Part shown: positions 8,240-17,250 of the stretch, piece after piece
How positions within the stretch are numbered: the stretch's first letter is position 1
How the letters are laid out: the number at the start of each line of letters is the position of its first letter
Assembly: GCA_051061015.1 (NCBI GenBank)
Contig: JBPFEG010000060.1
Coordinates: 62,001-126,000, forward strand
Reading direction: 5' to 3'
Length of the DNA stretch: 64,000 nucleotides
From: Methylomicrobium sp051061015
GTDB taxonomy: Bacteria; Pseudomonadota; Gammaproteobacteria; Methylococcales; Methylomonadaceae
Position numbers and translations under genes: made by a program
The notes under the pieces: generated by a model
Seen by the model: only the letters and a program-made list of their open reading frames with translations
Told to the model about the DNA's origin: nothing
The model's database searches: none

Positions 8240-8902
8240 ATGGAAATACTGACTCAAATTCTCGACTTTTTTCTGCATATCAACGCGCATCTTGCGGATA
8301 TTTTTGCACATTACGGTACGCTGACCTATACGATCCTGTTCCTGATCGTGTTCTGCGAAACCGGGCTGGTCGTGATGCCCTGGCTGCCGGGCGATTCATT
8401 GCTGTTTGCGGCGGGCGCTCTGACCGCCAGCACCGGGCAACTGGACATTCATGTCCTGATCGCGCTGTTGATCGCGGCCGCGCTGACCGGCGACAATGTG
8501 AATTACCTGGTAGGCCGCTTTCTCGGCAAAAAAATCAAGGCCAGAGAAAAAATCGGCTTCTTCAAGCGCGAGTATATCGAGCGTACCGAAGCCTACTACG
8601 ATCAATACGGCGGACGTACGGTGATTATTGCGCGTTTCGTTCCGCTGATCCGGACCGTCGCACCTTTTGTGGCCGGTGCAGGCAATATGCGCTATGCGCG
8701 TTACATCGGCTTTTGCATCGGCGGCGCGATACTCTGGGTCGGCGGCTTGACCACTTTAGGCTACCAGTTCGGTAATCTGGAGATCGTACAGAAGAACTTC
8801 GAACTGGTGATTTTAAGCATTGTGGCGATCTCGCTGCTGCCGATCGTGCATCAGGTCTGGAAGGGTTTCCGTAACAAAACTTCCGCAAGCGCTTCGGTTT
8901 AG
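8240..8902 (+). CDS. dedA: DedA-family membrane protein
   Basis: From ATG 8240 the product has 220 residues and follows E. coli DedA closely: an N-terminal ILDFFLHINAHLADIFAHYG, then FLIVFCETGLVVMPWLPGDSLLF with the conserved Glu and ...PGDS motif, and ARFVPLIRTVAPFVAGAGNM with the conserved Arg residues. Four to five membrane helices are visible. DedA proteins are undecaprenyl-phosphate or lipid scramblase-like transporters needed for envelope homeostasis. A TTG at 8213 would add nine residues. The RND pump gene starts 32 bases downstream and may be co-transcribed. Confidence 0.9.
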   Translation: MEILTQILDFFLHINAHLADIFAHYGTLTYTILFLIVFCETGLVVMPWLPGDSLLFAAGALTASTGQLDIHVLIALLIAAALTGDNVNYLVGRFLGKKIKAREKIGFFKREYIERTEAYYDQYGGRTVIIARFVPLIRTVAPFVAGAGNMRYARYIGFCIGGAILWVGGLTTLGYQFGNLEIVQKNFELVILSIVAISLLPIVHQVWKGFRNKTSASASV

Positions 8903-8934
8903 ACGCGATTACACCCTAAGCACGGCGGAAACGC

Positions 8935-11900
8935 ATGCTGGCAGCGCTCGTCCGCTTTTCGATCCGTTTTCACGGCGTCGTGATTGCGATCGCCGTGATG
9001 ATACTCTGCTACGGCGGCTACCGTTTCGTAACCGCGGGGCTCGACATCTTTCCCGAGTTTTCGCCCAAACGGGTGATCATTCAAACCGAAGCGCCGGGGC
9101 TGGCCGCTGAGCAGGTCGAAATTCTGGTCACGCAGCCGGTCGAGATGGCGGTCAGCGGGCTGATCGGGCTCGAAACGGTCCGCTCCGAGTCGATCCAGGG
9201 GTTATCGATCGTAACGGTCAATTTCGCCGAAAAGACCGACATCTACCGCAACCGGCAACTGGTCGGTGAGCGTCTGGCCGAACTGCCCCCCCGATTGCCT
9301 CCCGGCGTGATTCCAGTCGCGGTGCCGCTGTCGTCCTCCTCGGCGACCGTGCTGACGCTGGGACTGACGTCTGACCGGCAGAATTTGATGGCACTCCGCA
9401 GCCTGGTCGACTGGACGCTCGTGCCGCGCCTGCTTGCGGTGCCCGGCGTCGCGGACGTGAATGTGTTCGGCGGAGACATCAAGCAATTGCAGGTTCAGGT
9501 CGACCCCAAGCGATTGCGCAAATTCAATCTGTCGCTCGAGGACATTACTCTGGCGGCTTCCCAGGCAGGTGTGATTCAGGGCGGCGGTTTTATCGAAAAC
9601 CGGAACCAGCGCTTCACCTTGCAGACGGCAGGGGCTGCGGCCACGCCGGAGCAGCTCGCTAAGATCATCGTGAAGCGCGACAAGGGCATGAACGTCACGC
9701 TCGGCGATGCGGCGGCGATCGCCTACGCACCGGAGCCGCCGATCGGCGCGGCGCAGATCGGCGGCAAAGCGGGTATCGTGATGATGGTGATCGGGCAGTA
9801 CGGTGCCAATACGCTGTCGGTGTCCCGTCAGGTCGAGCAGGTCTTGACCGAATTCGACCGCCTGTTCAAACAGCAGGACATCACTTTTTATCCGCATCTG
9901 TTCCGGCCCGCCGATTATATCGAACGGTCGGTTTCGAATCTGTCCGGCCACCTGCTGATTGGCGGTCTGTTCGTGGTGATCATTCTGTACCTATTTCTGT
10001 ATAATTTCCGTACCGCCTTCATTTCGGCGCTGGCGATTCCGGTTTCTCTGGTCGGTGCGGTGATCGTGCTGCTCGAAGCGGGCGTGAATCTGAATATCAT
10101 GGTGCTCGGCGGGCTCGCAATCGCGCTCGGCGAAGTGGTCGACGATGCGATTATCGATACCGAAAATATTTTCCGCCGCCTGCGCGAAAACCGCCTTTTG
10201 CCTGCGCCACAGCCGGTATCCGAGATCGTTTATGGGGCGTCGCTCGAAGTGCGCGGCTCGGTCGTGTATGCGAGCTTTATCGTGGCGCTGGTGTTCGTAC
10301 CGTTGTTGACCTTGCCCGGCGTGGCGGGCCGCCTGTTTGCGCCGCTCGGCTACTCCTACATCCTGGCGATTCTCGCTTCGCTTTTTGTCGCGTTAACGCT
10401 GACGCCGGCGCTGTGTTATCTGTTGCTCGGCCGGTCATTCGATACGATGCAGGATCCGCCGTTGATCAGGCGCTTGAAGCCTGGATATCAGTCACTGCTC
10501 GGGATAGTGTACCGCCGCTTCACTGTCGTTGCCGGCTGCGGCCTGTTCATTTGTCTGGCGGGGCTGCTTGCGTTTACCACGCTGAAAAGCCAGTTTCTGC
10601 CCGAGCTGCGCGAAGGTCATTTCATCGTGCATACCAGCAGTCTGCCCGGTACGTCCTTGCAGGAATCGATCCGCATCGGCACGCAATTGACCCGGCAAAT
10701 CCTGCAAATTTCCGGCGTCGAATCGATGTCGCAATGGGCCGGACGCGCCGAGCGCGGCGCCGACACCTACGGCAGCCATTACAGCGAATATGAAGTCCGT
10801 CTGAATCCGATGTCAGGTTCCGAGCAGGGAGAGATTCTGGAACGCATCCGCGAGATTCTGGACGATTTTCCGGGTATCTCATACGAGGCGAACACCTTTC
10901 TGACCGAGCGAATCGATGAAACGATTTCCGGCTATACCGCGCCGGTGGCGGTGAATATCTACGGTAATGATCTGAATAGGCTCGACGAAAAAGCCCGGCG
11001 GCTGGCCGCTTTGCTGCAGAATATCGATGGCGCTGCGGACGTGCAGGTGCGTTCCCCGCCCGGCGCGCCACAGATCCGGATCGAAATGAATCTCGATCAG
11101 CTCAAATTCTGGGGAGTCACGCCGAAGGCCGTGCTCGACAGCTTGCGGATCGCCTATGAAACGCAGATTACCGGCCGGAAACTCGAAGGTAACCGGATAT
11201 TCAATATCGCGGTGGCGTTGTCGCCGAGTCTGCGCGAACGGCCCGAAGCACTCGCCGAATTGCCGATCCGGACGCAGGAAGGAAAATTGATCACCTTGGC
11301 GCAGGTTACGAACATCCGCAATACCCTGACGCGCTACAATATTCTGCACGAAGGCGCGCAGCGGCGGCAGACGGTTACCTGCAACGTGCAGAACAGGGAT
11401 CTGGATGCGTTCATGGCCGATCTTAAAGCCCGCATTGCGAAGGATCTGCCCGAAACCGGCGACAGCTATATCGAATTTGCCGGCTCGGCGGTCGAACAGG
11501 CGAAGGCGCGCGAGGACTTGATCGTGCATTCGGTGCTGGCCGGCATGGGCGTGCTGATCCTCATCTATCTGGCGATCGGCAGCCTCCGGCATGTCTTGCT
11601 GACCTTGTGCAATCTGCCGTTCGCGCTGATCGGCGGGATCGCGGCCGTGCTGGTTACCGGGACGACGCTATCGGTCGGCTCGGTGGTCGGCTTCGTGACC
11701 CTGTTCGGCATTACCGTGCGCAACAGTATCATGCTGCTCTCGCATTACCGCTATCTGATCGAAATCGAGCATAAACCCTGGAACTTCGAGACGGCCGTGC
11801 AAGGCGCGCAGGAACGGCTGCCGTCGATTCTAATGACCGCTTTGGTGACCGCGCTGGCGATGTTCCCGATCGCGTTTAACAGCGACAACCCGGGGCGAGA

Positions 11901-12012
11901 AATCATGGGGCCGATGGCCGCGATTATTATCGGCGGCCTGGTGTCTTCGACCGTGTTGAATCTATTGTTATTGCCAGGGGTGCTGCTAAGGCATGGACGA
12001 TTCTTAAAATGA
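8935..12012 (+). CDS. RND efflux pump of the heavy-metal (CzcA/CusA) family
   Basis: A 1025-residue inner-membrane proton/substrate antiporter. It has the two-fold RND plan: a membrane helix at about 11-30, a large periplasmic loop, helices at about 335-490, a second loop, and terminal helices at about 865-1020. The segment GLAIALGEVVDDAIIDTENI (about 395-414) is the acidic TM4 signature of heavy-metal efflux pumps (GxxVDDAxxxxEN). That places it closer to CzcA/CusA than to AcrB. No membrane-fusion protein, outer-membrane factor or metal regulator is adjacent, so the cargo is uncertain. CusA's methionine ladder was not confirmed. Start ATG at 8935 has no strong Shine-Dalgarno and may depend on coupling to dedA. 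Confidence 0.88.
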   Translation: MLAALVRFSIRFHGVVIAIAVMILCYGGYRFVTAGLDIFPEFSPKRVIIQTEAPGLAAEQVEILVTQPVEMAVSGLIGLETVRSESIQGLSIVTVNFAEKTDIYRNRQLVGERLAELPPRLPPGVIPVAVPLSSSSATVLTLGLTSDRQNLMALRSLVDWTLVPRLLAVPGVADVNVFGGDIKQLQVQVDPKRLRKFNLSLEDITLAASQAGVIQGGGFIENRNQRFTLQTAGAAATPEQLAKIIVKRDKGMNVTLGDAAAIAYAPEPPIGAAQIGGKAGIVMMVIGQYGANTLSVSRQVEQVLTEFDRLFKQQDITFYPHLFRPADYIERSVSNLSGHLLIGGLFVVIILYLFLYNFRTAFISALAIPVSLVGAVIVLLEAGVNLNIMVLGGLAIALGEVVDDAIIDTENIFRRLRENRLLPAPQPVSEIVYGASLEVRGSVVYASFIVALVFVPLLTLPGVAGRLFAPLGYSYILAILASLFVALTLTPALCYLLLGRSFDTMQDPPLIRRLKPGYQSLLGIVYRRFTVVAGCGLFICLAGLLAFTTLKSQFLPELREGHFIVHTSSLPGTSLQESIRIGTQLTRQILQISGVESMSQWAGRAERGADTYGSHYSEYEVRLNPMSGSEQGEILERIREILDDFPGISYEANTFLTERIDETISGYTAPVAVNIYGNDLNRLDEKARRLAALLQNIDGAADVQVRSPPGAPQIRIEMNLDQLKFWGVTPKAVLDSLRIAYETQITGRKLEGNRIFNIAVALSPSLRERPEALAELPIRTQEGKLITLAQVTNIRNTLTRYNILHEGAQRRQTVTCNVQNRDLDAFMADLKARIAKDLPETGDSYIEFAGSAVEQAKAREDLIVHSVLAGMGVLILIYLAIGSLRHVLLTLCNLPFALIGGIAAVLVTGTTLSVGSVVGFVTLFGITVRNSIMLLSHYRYLIEIEHKPWNFETAVQGAQERLPSILMTALVTALAMFPIAFNSDNPGREIMGPMAAIIIGGLVSSTVLNLLLLPGVLLRHGRFLK

Positions 12013-12090
12013 GTGCTTGAAGCTCTCTCTATCTTTCGGCCGGTAAGGGGCCCTGCCGCAAAAGGTGGCAGAGTTGCAGAAAGCCAGTTA

Positions 12091-12131
12091 GAGCCTGCCT
12101 TTGCTCTTAACGCGAACGGCAGGCTCATTTT
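12091..12131 (+). terminator. Possible terminator after the RND gene
   Basis: Stem GAGCCTGCC (12091-12099) pairs with GGCAGGCTC (12118-12126) across an 18-base loop, followed by only a short ATTTT. It lies about 80 bases after the RND stop codon. The weak T-run makes intrinsic termination uncertain. Confidence 0.45.
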
Positions 12132-12180
12132 GCGGGGGTGCTCGGATTCCAGTTTAAAGATTCAATCTTAAGGCGTCTCG

Positions 12181-12915
12181 CTAGGGCAGGCTGAAGCCGT
12201 CCTGATCCCGGTCATAGGATTTTTCCGCTGGTCTTGATACATAGAGATTATTACTGATTATGATCAGGAATAAGAACATGATTAAAAACAGTATCGGCAT
12301 CGATGTGTTATAGCTTAGTCGGAACGGGACGATATTAACCGATAATATCGCATCATATAAGCCATGGATTATTCCGGTAAAAAGCACGTTGCCGGTATGA
12401 ATATAAATACTGCCGAATATAATCCCGGCAAATGCGATCAGCGCAAGCTCCTTGAACTGGCCTTGATAGAGGTATTGAAGATGCGAAAGCGTGAATATCA
12501 GGGTGCCTAGAATCAAGGCGTTTCTGTAGCCGTATTTTATCTGCAAGGTCTTTTGGATCATGCCCCGGTAAAACAATTCTTCCTTGATACCTGCTGCAAT
12601 GCCTGAAACAAAAAAGACTATCTGCCAGAGTACCGTTTCATTTTTCGCATTGGTATAAACGATCGCGAATAAAAAGAATAACTGGATTGCCGTAATGAAA
12701 GGCAATGTCAAGGTTTTCTTTATTTTAAAAGGCTGCTCGTCTTTGATGAAATACCGTTGATAAAGATAAACGAGGAGGAATATCGAAACAATTCTCAGGC
12801 TTGTCCTAATCAGCTCACCTGGAACAGACCAGTGGCCATAAGTTTGCGATATTAAAAAAGAAAATGTCAGGTAGAGTATTTCCGCGAGGGTGCTAAAAAA
12901 AATTATCGTTTTCAC
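12181..12915 (-). CDS. CPBP-family intramembrane metalloprotease
   Basis: A 244-residue multi-spanning membrane protein with the CPBP (CAAX protease/bacteriocin-processing) signature. EELFYRGMI is the first catalytic motif (EExxxR). TLSHLQYL gives the second His, and GIIHGLYDA the third (HxxxD/N). About eight hydrophobic segments are visible. Relatives are Glu-dependent membrane proteases such as Rce1; in bacteria they process peptides or give bacteriocin immunity. Its substrate here is unknown. It is more AT-rich than the RND gene before it, and a second, unrelated-looking CPBP gene lies at 18.2-18.8 kb. Confidence 0.88.
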   Translation of the reverse strand: MKTIIFFSTLAEILYLTFSFLISQTYGHWSVPGELIRTSLRIVSIFLLVYLYQRYFIKDEQPFKIKKTLTLPFITAIQLFFLFAIVYTNAKNETVLWQIVFFVSGIAAGIKEELFYRGMIQKTLQIKYGYRNALILGTLIFTLSHLQYLYQGQFKELALIAFAGIIFGSIYIHTGNVLFTGIIHGLYDAILSVNIVPFRLSYNTSMPILFLIMFLFLIIISNNLYVSRPAEKSYDRDQDGFSLP

Positions 12916-13308
12916 TTTTTATTTCTCGTAAGTCAGAATATTGATTATGGATGTGCTCCCATTTGATTCACTGGGAGTCATGCAAGGTTAGATAAGGCCG
13001 AGTTACAACAAATAACCCTGATCAAGAATTGATCAATGATAATTTACCTGAGCTTGCCTAGGATTTCCAGCCTCTAAAAATGAGGGATTTCAGGGCGAGC
13101 TTGGTCAAGCGCAAGCCGTGCCTGGATGGGTATTCATGAGAGTATGGGGAGAGACAATGGGGGGTATCGAGCCGGGTTATGGTCGACGGTTCTGCTTATT
13201 AGGGCTAGGATTGATAATCCGTAATCGAACGCTAACTTATACTCACTCCCTGCATTATTTCGGCATCGGCAAAAGCAGCGGAGCGTGTTGGCTTAGTTTT
13301 CCGGCTTA
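12916..13308. other. Intergenic region where an ABC permease would be expected
   Basis: About 390 bases. In MacAB/LolCDE-type operons the permease gene usually follows the ATPase, which would place it here on the minus strand; there is no room for it and I see no readable remnant. A 65-codon plus-strand ORF at 13118-13315 has no support. Confidence 0.4.
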
Positions 13309-14013
13309 TCAGTAGCCGGGGGCTGCGGTTGGCGATATTTTATCCTCATCCGGCTTGACGATTTTGCCGTCGACGATCCGTATTTTACGCTGTGCCCTGC
13401 CACCAATATTCGGATCGTGCGTGATGATCATCAGCGTGACACCCTGCCGGTTCAGGCTTTCCAATAGCTCGATGATTTCTTTGCCGGACTGGCTGTCGAG
13501 GTTGCCGGTCGGCTCGTCCGCGAGCAGGATTTCGGGCTTCATAATCATTGCGCGGGCGATCGCGACGCGCTGGAGCTGTCCGCCCGAAAGCTGGTCGGGC
13601 TTGTGATGGGCGCGGTCTTCAAGGCCGACTTCAGTCAAGGCTTTGGCTACCCTTTGCTTGCGCTCTTTCGATGCAACGCCTCCCAGAATCATCGGCATTT
13701 CAATATTTTCGGCAGCGGTCAGGCGCGGAATCAAATGGAAAAACTGAAACACGAAACCGATGTTCTCGCGGCGGACTTGGGCGAGTTCGTCGTCGCTGAG
13801 CTGCGTGACGGGACGGCCGTTCAGCAGGTAATGTCCTTCCGAAGGCTGATCAAGCAGCGCGATCACGTTCAATAAAGTCGATTTGCCCGATCCGGACGGC
13901 CCCATTACCGAGACATACTCGCCTTTCATAATGGAAAGGCTGATGTCGTTCAGCGCCTTGACGGTCTGGTCTCCGACCTGGAAGGTGCGGCGGATGTGTT
14001 CGAGTTCGATCAT
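13309..14013 (-). CDS. ABC transporter ATP-binding protein (MacB/LolD type)
   Basis: A 234-residue ATPase with a complete catalytic set: Walker A GPSGSGKST (about residues 38-46), the Q-loop in FVFQFFHLIP, signature LSGGQLQRVAIARA, Walker B ILLADEPTGNLD and the H-loop MIITHD. The GNLDS D-loop and FQFFHL are typical of the LolD/MacB/FtsE exporter branch. It overlaps the upstream fusion protein gene by four bases (ATGA), so the two subunits are made together. No FtsX/MacB-type permease follows, which is unusual. Cargo unknown. Confidence 0.93.
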   Translation of the reverse strand: MIELEHIRRTFQVGDQTVKALNDISLSIMKGEYVSVMGPSGSGKSTLLNVIALLDQPSEGHYLLNGRPVTQLSDDELAQVRRENIGFVFQFFHLIPRLTAAENIEMPMILGGVASKERKQRVAKALTEVGLEDRAHHKPDQLSGGQLQRVAIARAMIMKPEILLADEPTGNLDSQSGKEIIELLESLNRQGVTLMIITHDPNIGGRAQRKIRIVDGKIVKPDEDKISPTAAPGY

Positions 14014-15146
14014 GGTTTTGCCCGCGCCCGTGCGCCCGGCGTCACGCCTTCCTGTCCGACCGACAAGACGACCTTGTCGCCGGGCTGTAATCCTTCCAGC
14101 ACCTCGACATAATTCCAGTTGGCGAGGCCGGGTTTGAACGAGCGCTCGACCAGCAAGCCATCGTCCTGCAGCAGCAAAACCTTGCGGTTTTCGATCACCG
14201 CTTCGGCGGGTACCCGCAACGCTTTCGGCTTGCTGGCCAGCAGCACCTCAATGTCGGCGCTATAGCCGGGCAATAATTCCCGCAAGTCTTTCGGATCGGT
14301 CAGCTTGACCTCGACTTCGACCGTGCGCGCCTGTTTTTCCTTTTCGAGCACATAGGGCGCAACCCGCGAGACGGTGCCGGAACAGCGTTTGTCCGGAAAG
14401 GCATCGAGCGACACGCAGGCGGACATCCCGGTTTTAATCTGCGGCGCATCGACTTCGTCGATTGGTGCGGACACATACAGGCAGCTGATGTCGAGCAGAT
14501 CGATCGCGGGCAGGGTAGGGATACCGGGCGGGGATGGCGTCACATACTCGCCGAGCTCGACGTTGATTTCGGCGACCGTGCCGTCGAACGGCGCCTCGAC
14601 ATAGGTTCGTTCGATTGCCGCTTGGGCTGCGTCTCGACTGTCCATGCTAACCGTTACCGCCTCCTTGGCCGATCGGCAGGACGCGCTTTGCGCCTTTGCG
14701 TTGGTAACTTTCGTATCGACCTGTTCTTCTGAAACGATGTGATTATATTTTTGCAGGCGGGATATCCGCTCGGCTTCGCGGATCGCTCCTCCTTTCAGCT
14801 GGCAGGCTTGTTCTGCAGAAGCCTGATTCGCACGTATTTGAGCCTCCTGCAGAGAGAGCTGAGCCTTCAGATCCCGGTTCCAGACTTCCATCAATAACTG
14901 GTTTTGCCTGACTTTATCGCCTTCCTTGACATTCAGTTTGGCGACCTGGCCTCCGGCAGCGGGCGCCAGATAAGCGCGCCTGCAGGCTTTGACGGTGCCG
15001 ACGCGCGTATTGGAGACGGTCGCGCGGACTTCCCCTTCTTCAATACTGACAATTTCGACTTCCACCGGTTTAGGGCGTTTATAATAGACAGCCAGCGCGA
15101 TGACCATAGCAAGGATGGCTAGAATGATCAGTATTTTTTTGTGCAT
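14010..15146 (-). CDS. HlyD/MacA-type membrane-fusion protein of an ABC exporter
   Basis: From ATG 15146 the protein has 378 residues: one N-terminal membrane anchor (ILIILAILAMVIALAVYY), then a periplasmic adaptor. The lipoyl-like halves are visible (VEVEIVSIEEGEVRATVSNTRVGTV...AAGGQVAKLNVKEGDKV and APFDGTVAEINVELGEYV), separated by a coiled-coil hairpin of about residues 100-180. A beta-barrel and a membrane-proximal domain follow (VEVEVKLTDP..., LRVPAEAVIENRKVLL). A TTG at 15197 would put a soluble tail in front of the anchor and is less likely. It couples to the ATPase gene by a 4-base overlap; the transporter permease is missing locally. Confidence 0.88.
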   Translation of the reverse strand: MHKKILIILAILAMVIALAVYYKRPKPVEVEIVSIEEGEVRATVSNTRVGTVKACRRAYLAPAAGGQVAKLNVKEGDKVRQNQLLMEVWNRDLKAQLSLQEAQIRANQASAEQACQLKGGAIREAERISRLQKYNHIVSEEQVDTKVTNAKAQSASCRSAKEAVTVSMDSRDAAQAAIERTYVEAPFDGTVAEINVELGEYVTPSPPGIPTLPAIDLLDISCLYVSAPIDEVDAPQIKTGMSACVSLDAFPDKRCSGTVSRVAPYVLEKEKQARTVEVEVKLTDPKDLRELLPGYSADIEVLLASKPKALRVPAEAVIENRKVLLLQDDGLLVERSFKPGLANWNYVEVLEGLQPGDKVVLSVGQEGVTPGARARAKP

Positions 15147-15271
15147 CGAAGCGTCAGTTGGATGATAAGCAATAGGTGTTGAGAAGCCAAATCGCAACAG
15201 GAAGAAGGCTGTCAGATCGCCGATGCCACTATTTTATGTCATTAAGTTTACATTCTTTAACGATCTCAACT

Positions 15272-15277
15272 TATAAT
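15272..15277 (+). promoter_or_regulatory. Putative -10 box before mtnB
   Basis: A perfect TATAAT lies 43 bases upstream of the mtnB start. A TTTACA at 15248-15253 could be the -35 region, but the spacer (about 18-19 bases) is longer than ideal. No SAM riboswitch or other leader structure was recognised in this short leader. Confidence 0.45.
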
Positions 15278-15319
15278 CTTGTCAGACATAGGCCCAAAGG
15301 CATTTTTTATCATGTTCCC

Positions 15320-15940
15320 ATGAAATATAGCGAAGCATTTTTAAATGCCGCCGCCGATCTTTGCGAGGCGGGGCGATTCATAAACAGCAAAGGCTGGGTG
15401 CCGGCAACCAGCGGTAATTTTTCGATTCGCTTGCCGGACGGCACGATTGCAATCACTGTTTCGGGTAAGCATAAAGGCCGTCTGCAAATTGAGGACATCA
15501 TGCTGATCGACGCGGACGCGAATTCGCTGGACGGCAAAAAGCCCTCGGCGGAAACGTTGCTGCATACTTCTTTATATAAGCATTTCCCAGAGATGAATTG
15601 TGTGCTGCATCCGCATGCAATTAATTCGGTGCTGATTTCGCGAATTTTCAACAGTGAAATCGTACTCGAAAATTATGAGCTGCTGAAAGCATTTAAAGGT
15701 ATTGCAACCCATGAAACCCGGCTGGTCGTACCGATTTTCGCAAATGACCAGGATATTCCGCGTCTTACTGCCGAAGTCGAACGCTATTTGGACCGGCATC
15801 CCCAGTGTTACGGCTACGTAATTGCCGGACATGGGCTCTATACATGGGGCGAGTCGGCCGCTGAAACTTTACGGTATATCGAGGCCTTTGATTACCTGTT
15901 TGATTGTGAATTACGCCTGCACGGAGTGAGTAGAGTATGA
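15320..15940 (+). CDS. mtnB: Methylthioribulose-1-phosphate dehydratase
   Basis: A 206-residue class II aldolase-fold zinc enzyme of methionine salvage that removes water from 5-methylthioribulose 1-phosphate. Start ATG 15320 gives MKYSEAFLNAAADLCEAGRF, the usual family N-terminus. Visible motifs are GWVPATSGNFSIRL near residue 30, the zinc-binding HPHAINSV and the C-terminal GHGLYTWGES with another His ligand. The stop overlaps the mtnD start by four bases (ATGA). MtnA and MtnK, which supply its substrate, are not in the window. Confidence 0.95.
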   Translation: MKYSEAFLNAAADLCEAGRFINSKGWVPATSGNFSIRLPDGTIAITVSGKHKGRLQIEDIMLIDADANSLDGKKPSAETLLHTSLYKHFPEMNCVLHPHAINSVLISRIFNSEIVLENYELLKAFKGIATHETRLVVPIFANDQDIPRLTAEVERYLDRHPQCYGYVIAGHGLYTWGESAAETLRYIEAFDYLFDCELRLHGVSRV

Positions 15941-16497
15941 GCGCGTTAACCGTTTATCCCGATAATCAGCCTCAATCGGGCGTGTTGTATACCGAATACT
16001 CCGAAATCGAGGCCCAGTTGAGCCGGATCGGGGTGCAGTTTGAGCGTTGGACCGCAAATTGCGAGTTGGCAGACGATGCCGATCAGGATGCTGTTATTAA
16101 GAGTTACCGGGATTCGGTCGATCGGTTGATGCAGCAGTACGGTTTTCAGTCGGTGGATGTAGTCAGTATGCAACCGGATCATCCGCAAAAAACGGTATTT
16201 CGCGAAAAATTTCTGGCCGAACATATTCATGAGGATTTCGAGGTCCGTTTTTTCGTTGACGGTAAAGGGCTTTTTTATTTGCATGTCGGCGACAAGGTCT
16301 ATGCAGTGCTTTGTGAAAAAGGCGATCTGATCAGCGTGCCGGCCAATACGACGCACTGGTTCGATATGGGCGAAAATCCCTGCTTCAAATGCATACGGCT
16401 GTTCACTACATCGGAAGGCTGGGTGGCTAAGTTTACCGATAGCGACATTGCTAAAGCATTTCCGACTTTCGATCAATACGTTGCCTGTTTGTCATGA
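15937..16497 (+). CDS. mtnD: Acireductone dioxygenase
   Basis: A 186-residue cupin dioxygenase that converts acireductone to the methionine precursor 2-keto-4-methylthiobutyrate (Fe form) or to an off-pathway product with CO release (Ni form). All four metal ligands are present at the positions known for the Klebsiella enzyme: His96, His98, Glu102 and His140 (EHIHEDFEVRFF and TTHWFDMG). It overlaps mtnB at its start and mtnC at its end by four bases each. The off-pathway CO product is notable given the gas-related genes elsewhere in the window. Confidence 0.95.
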   Translation: MSALTVYPDNQPQSGVLYTEYSEIEAQLSRIGVQFERWTANCELADDADQDAVIKSYRDSVDRLMQQYGFQSVDVVSMQPDHPQKTVFREKFLAEHIHEDFEVRFFVDGKGLFYLHVGDKVYAVLCEKGDLISVPANTTHWFDMGENPCFKCIRLFTTSEGWVAKFTDSDIAKAFPTFDQYVACLS

Positions 16498-17186
16498 TCA
16501 AGGCGATCGTGACCGATATCGAAGGCACAACTTCGTCGTTGTCTTTCGTCAAAGGTGTACTGTTTCCCTATGCGCGCGCGCATATTGCCGAATTTGTGCG
16601 GACTCATGCAGACGAGTTTGAAGTGCGGCAACTTCTGTCCGACGTCTCTAAAGAAGCAGGCAAAGAGATGGATGCGGAGCAAGCTCTTGGGCAATTGATT
16701 GAATGGATGGATCAGGATAAAAAAGTCACGCCGTTAAAGGCGTTGCAGGGACTGATTTGGGAGGAAGGTTACCGAAAAGGCGCTTTTACCGGGCATGTCT
16801 ATGAGGATGCGGAAAGAAACCTGAAGACCTGGAAAGCCCGGGGACTGAATTTATATATTTATTCATCCGGCTCGGTGCATGCGCAGAAGCTATTGTTCGC
16901 GCATACCGAATACGGCGATTTGACGCCCTGGTTTTCGGGGTACTTCGATACCCGCATCGGCAGTAAAAGGGAAGTTGAGTCGTATCGGCGTATCGCCGAA
17001 GAATTGCAAATCCTGCCCGAGAATCTTCTGTTTTTGTCCGATATCAAGGAGGAGCTCGATGCCGCGAAACAGGCTGGATTCAACACCTTATGGCTGGTCC
17101 GTGACAGCAAAACGGATTCGAATGCGGAGCATCGCCAGGTAGAGGATTTCGATCAGATCCGGATTGTTTTTTCAAACGATCGATGA
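16494..17186 (+). CDS. mtnC: Enolase-phosphatase E1
   Basis: A 230-residue bifunctional HAD-family enzyme. It enolises 2,3-diketo-5-methylthiopentyl 1-phosphate and then removes the phosphate, making the acireductone used by MtnD. The first HAD motif is VTDIEGTTSS with Asp8 and Glu10 (the DxE variant typical of MtnC). YIYSSGSVHAQKLLF carries motif II, and FLSDIKEELDAAKQAG motif IV. It is translationally coupled to mtnD, so mtnBDC form one operon covering three consecutive steps. Confidence 0.95.
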   Translation: MIKAIVTDIEGTTSSLSFVKGVLFPYARAHIAEFVRTHADEFEVRQLLSDVSKEAGKEMDAEQALGQLIEWMDQDKKVTPLKALQGLIWEEGYRKGAFTGHVYEDAERNLKTWKARGLNLYIYSSGSVHAQKLLFAHTEYGDLTPWFSGYFDTRIGSKREVESYRRIAEELQILPENLLFLSDIKEELDAAKQAGFNTLWLVRDSKTDSNAEHRQVEDFDQIRIVFSNDR

Positions 17187-17250
17187 GTTCTGCTGTTGTT
17201 TGTTACAATGCGTCTCTTATGATTATATTTTTTAAGGTTTTAAAGCTGCG

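Noticed and set aside
9202..9951. 249-codon minus-strand ORF within the RND pump gene
   Set aside because: Shadow of a long GC-rich gene in the opposite frame.
13118..13315. 65-codon plus-strand ORF in the gap where a permease would be expected
   Set aside because: No membrane segments typical of FtsX, no start signal and an overlap with the ATPase gene end.
15198..15319. Possible SAM riboswitch before mtnB
   Set aside because: The leader after the -10 box is only about 35-40 bases and has no SAM-I, SAM-II or SAM-IV core that I can see.
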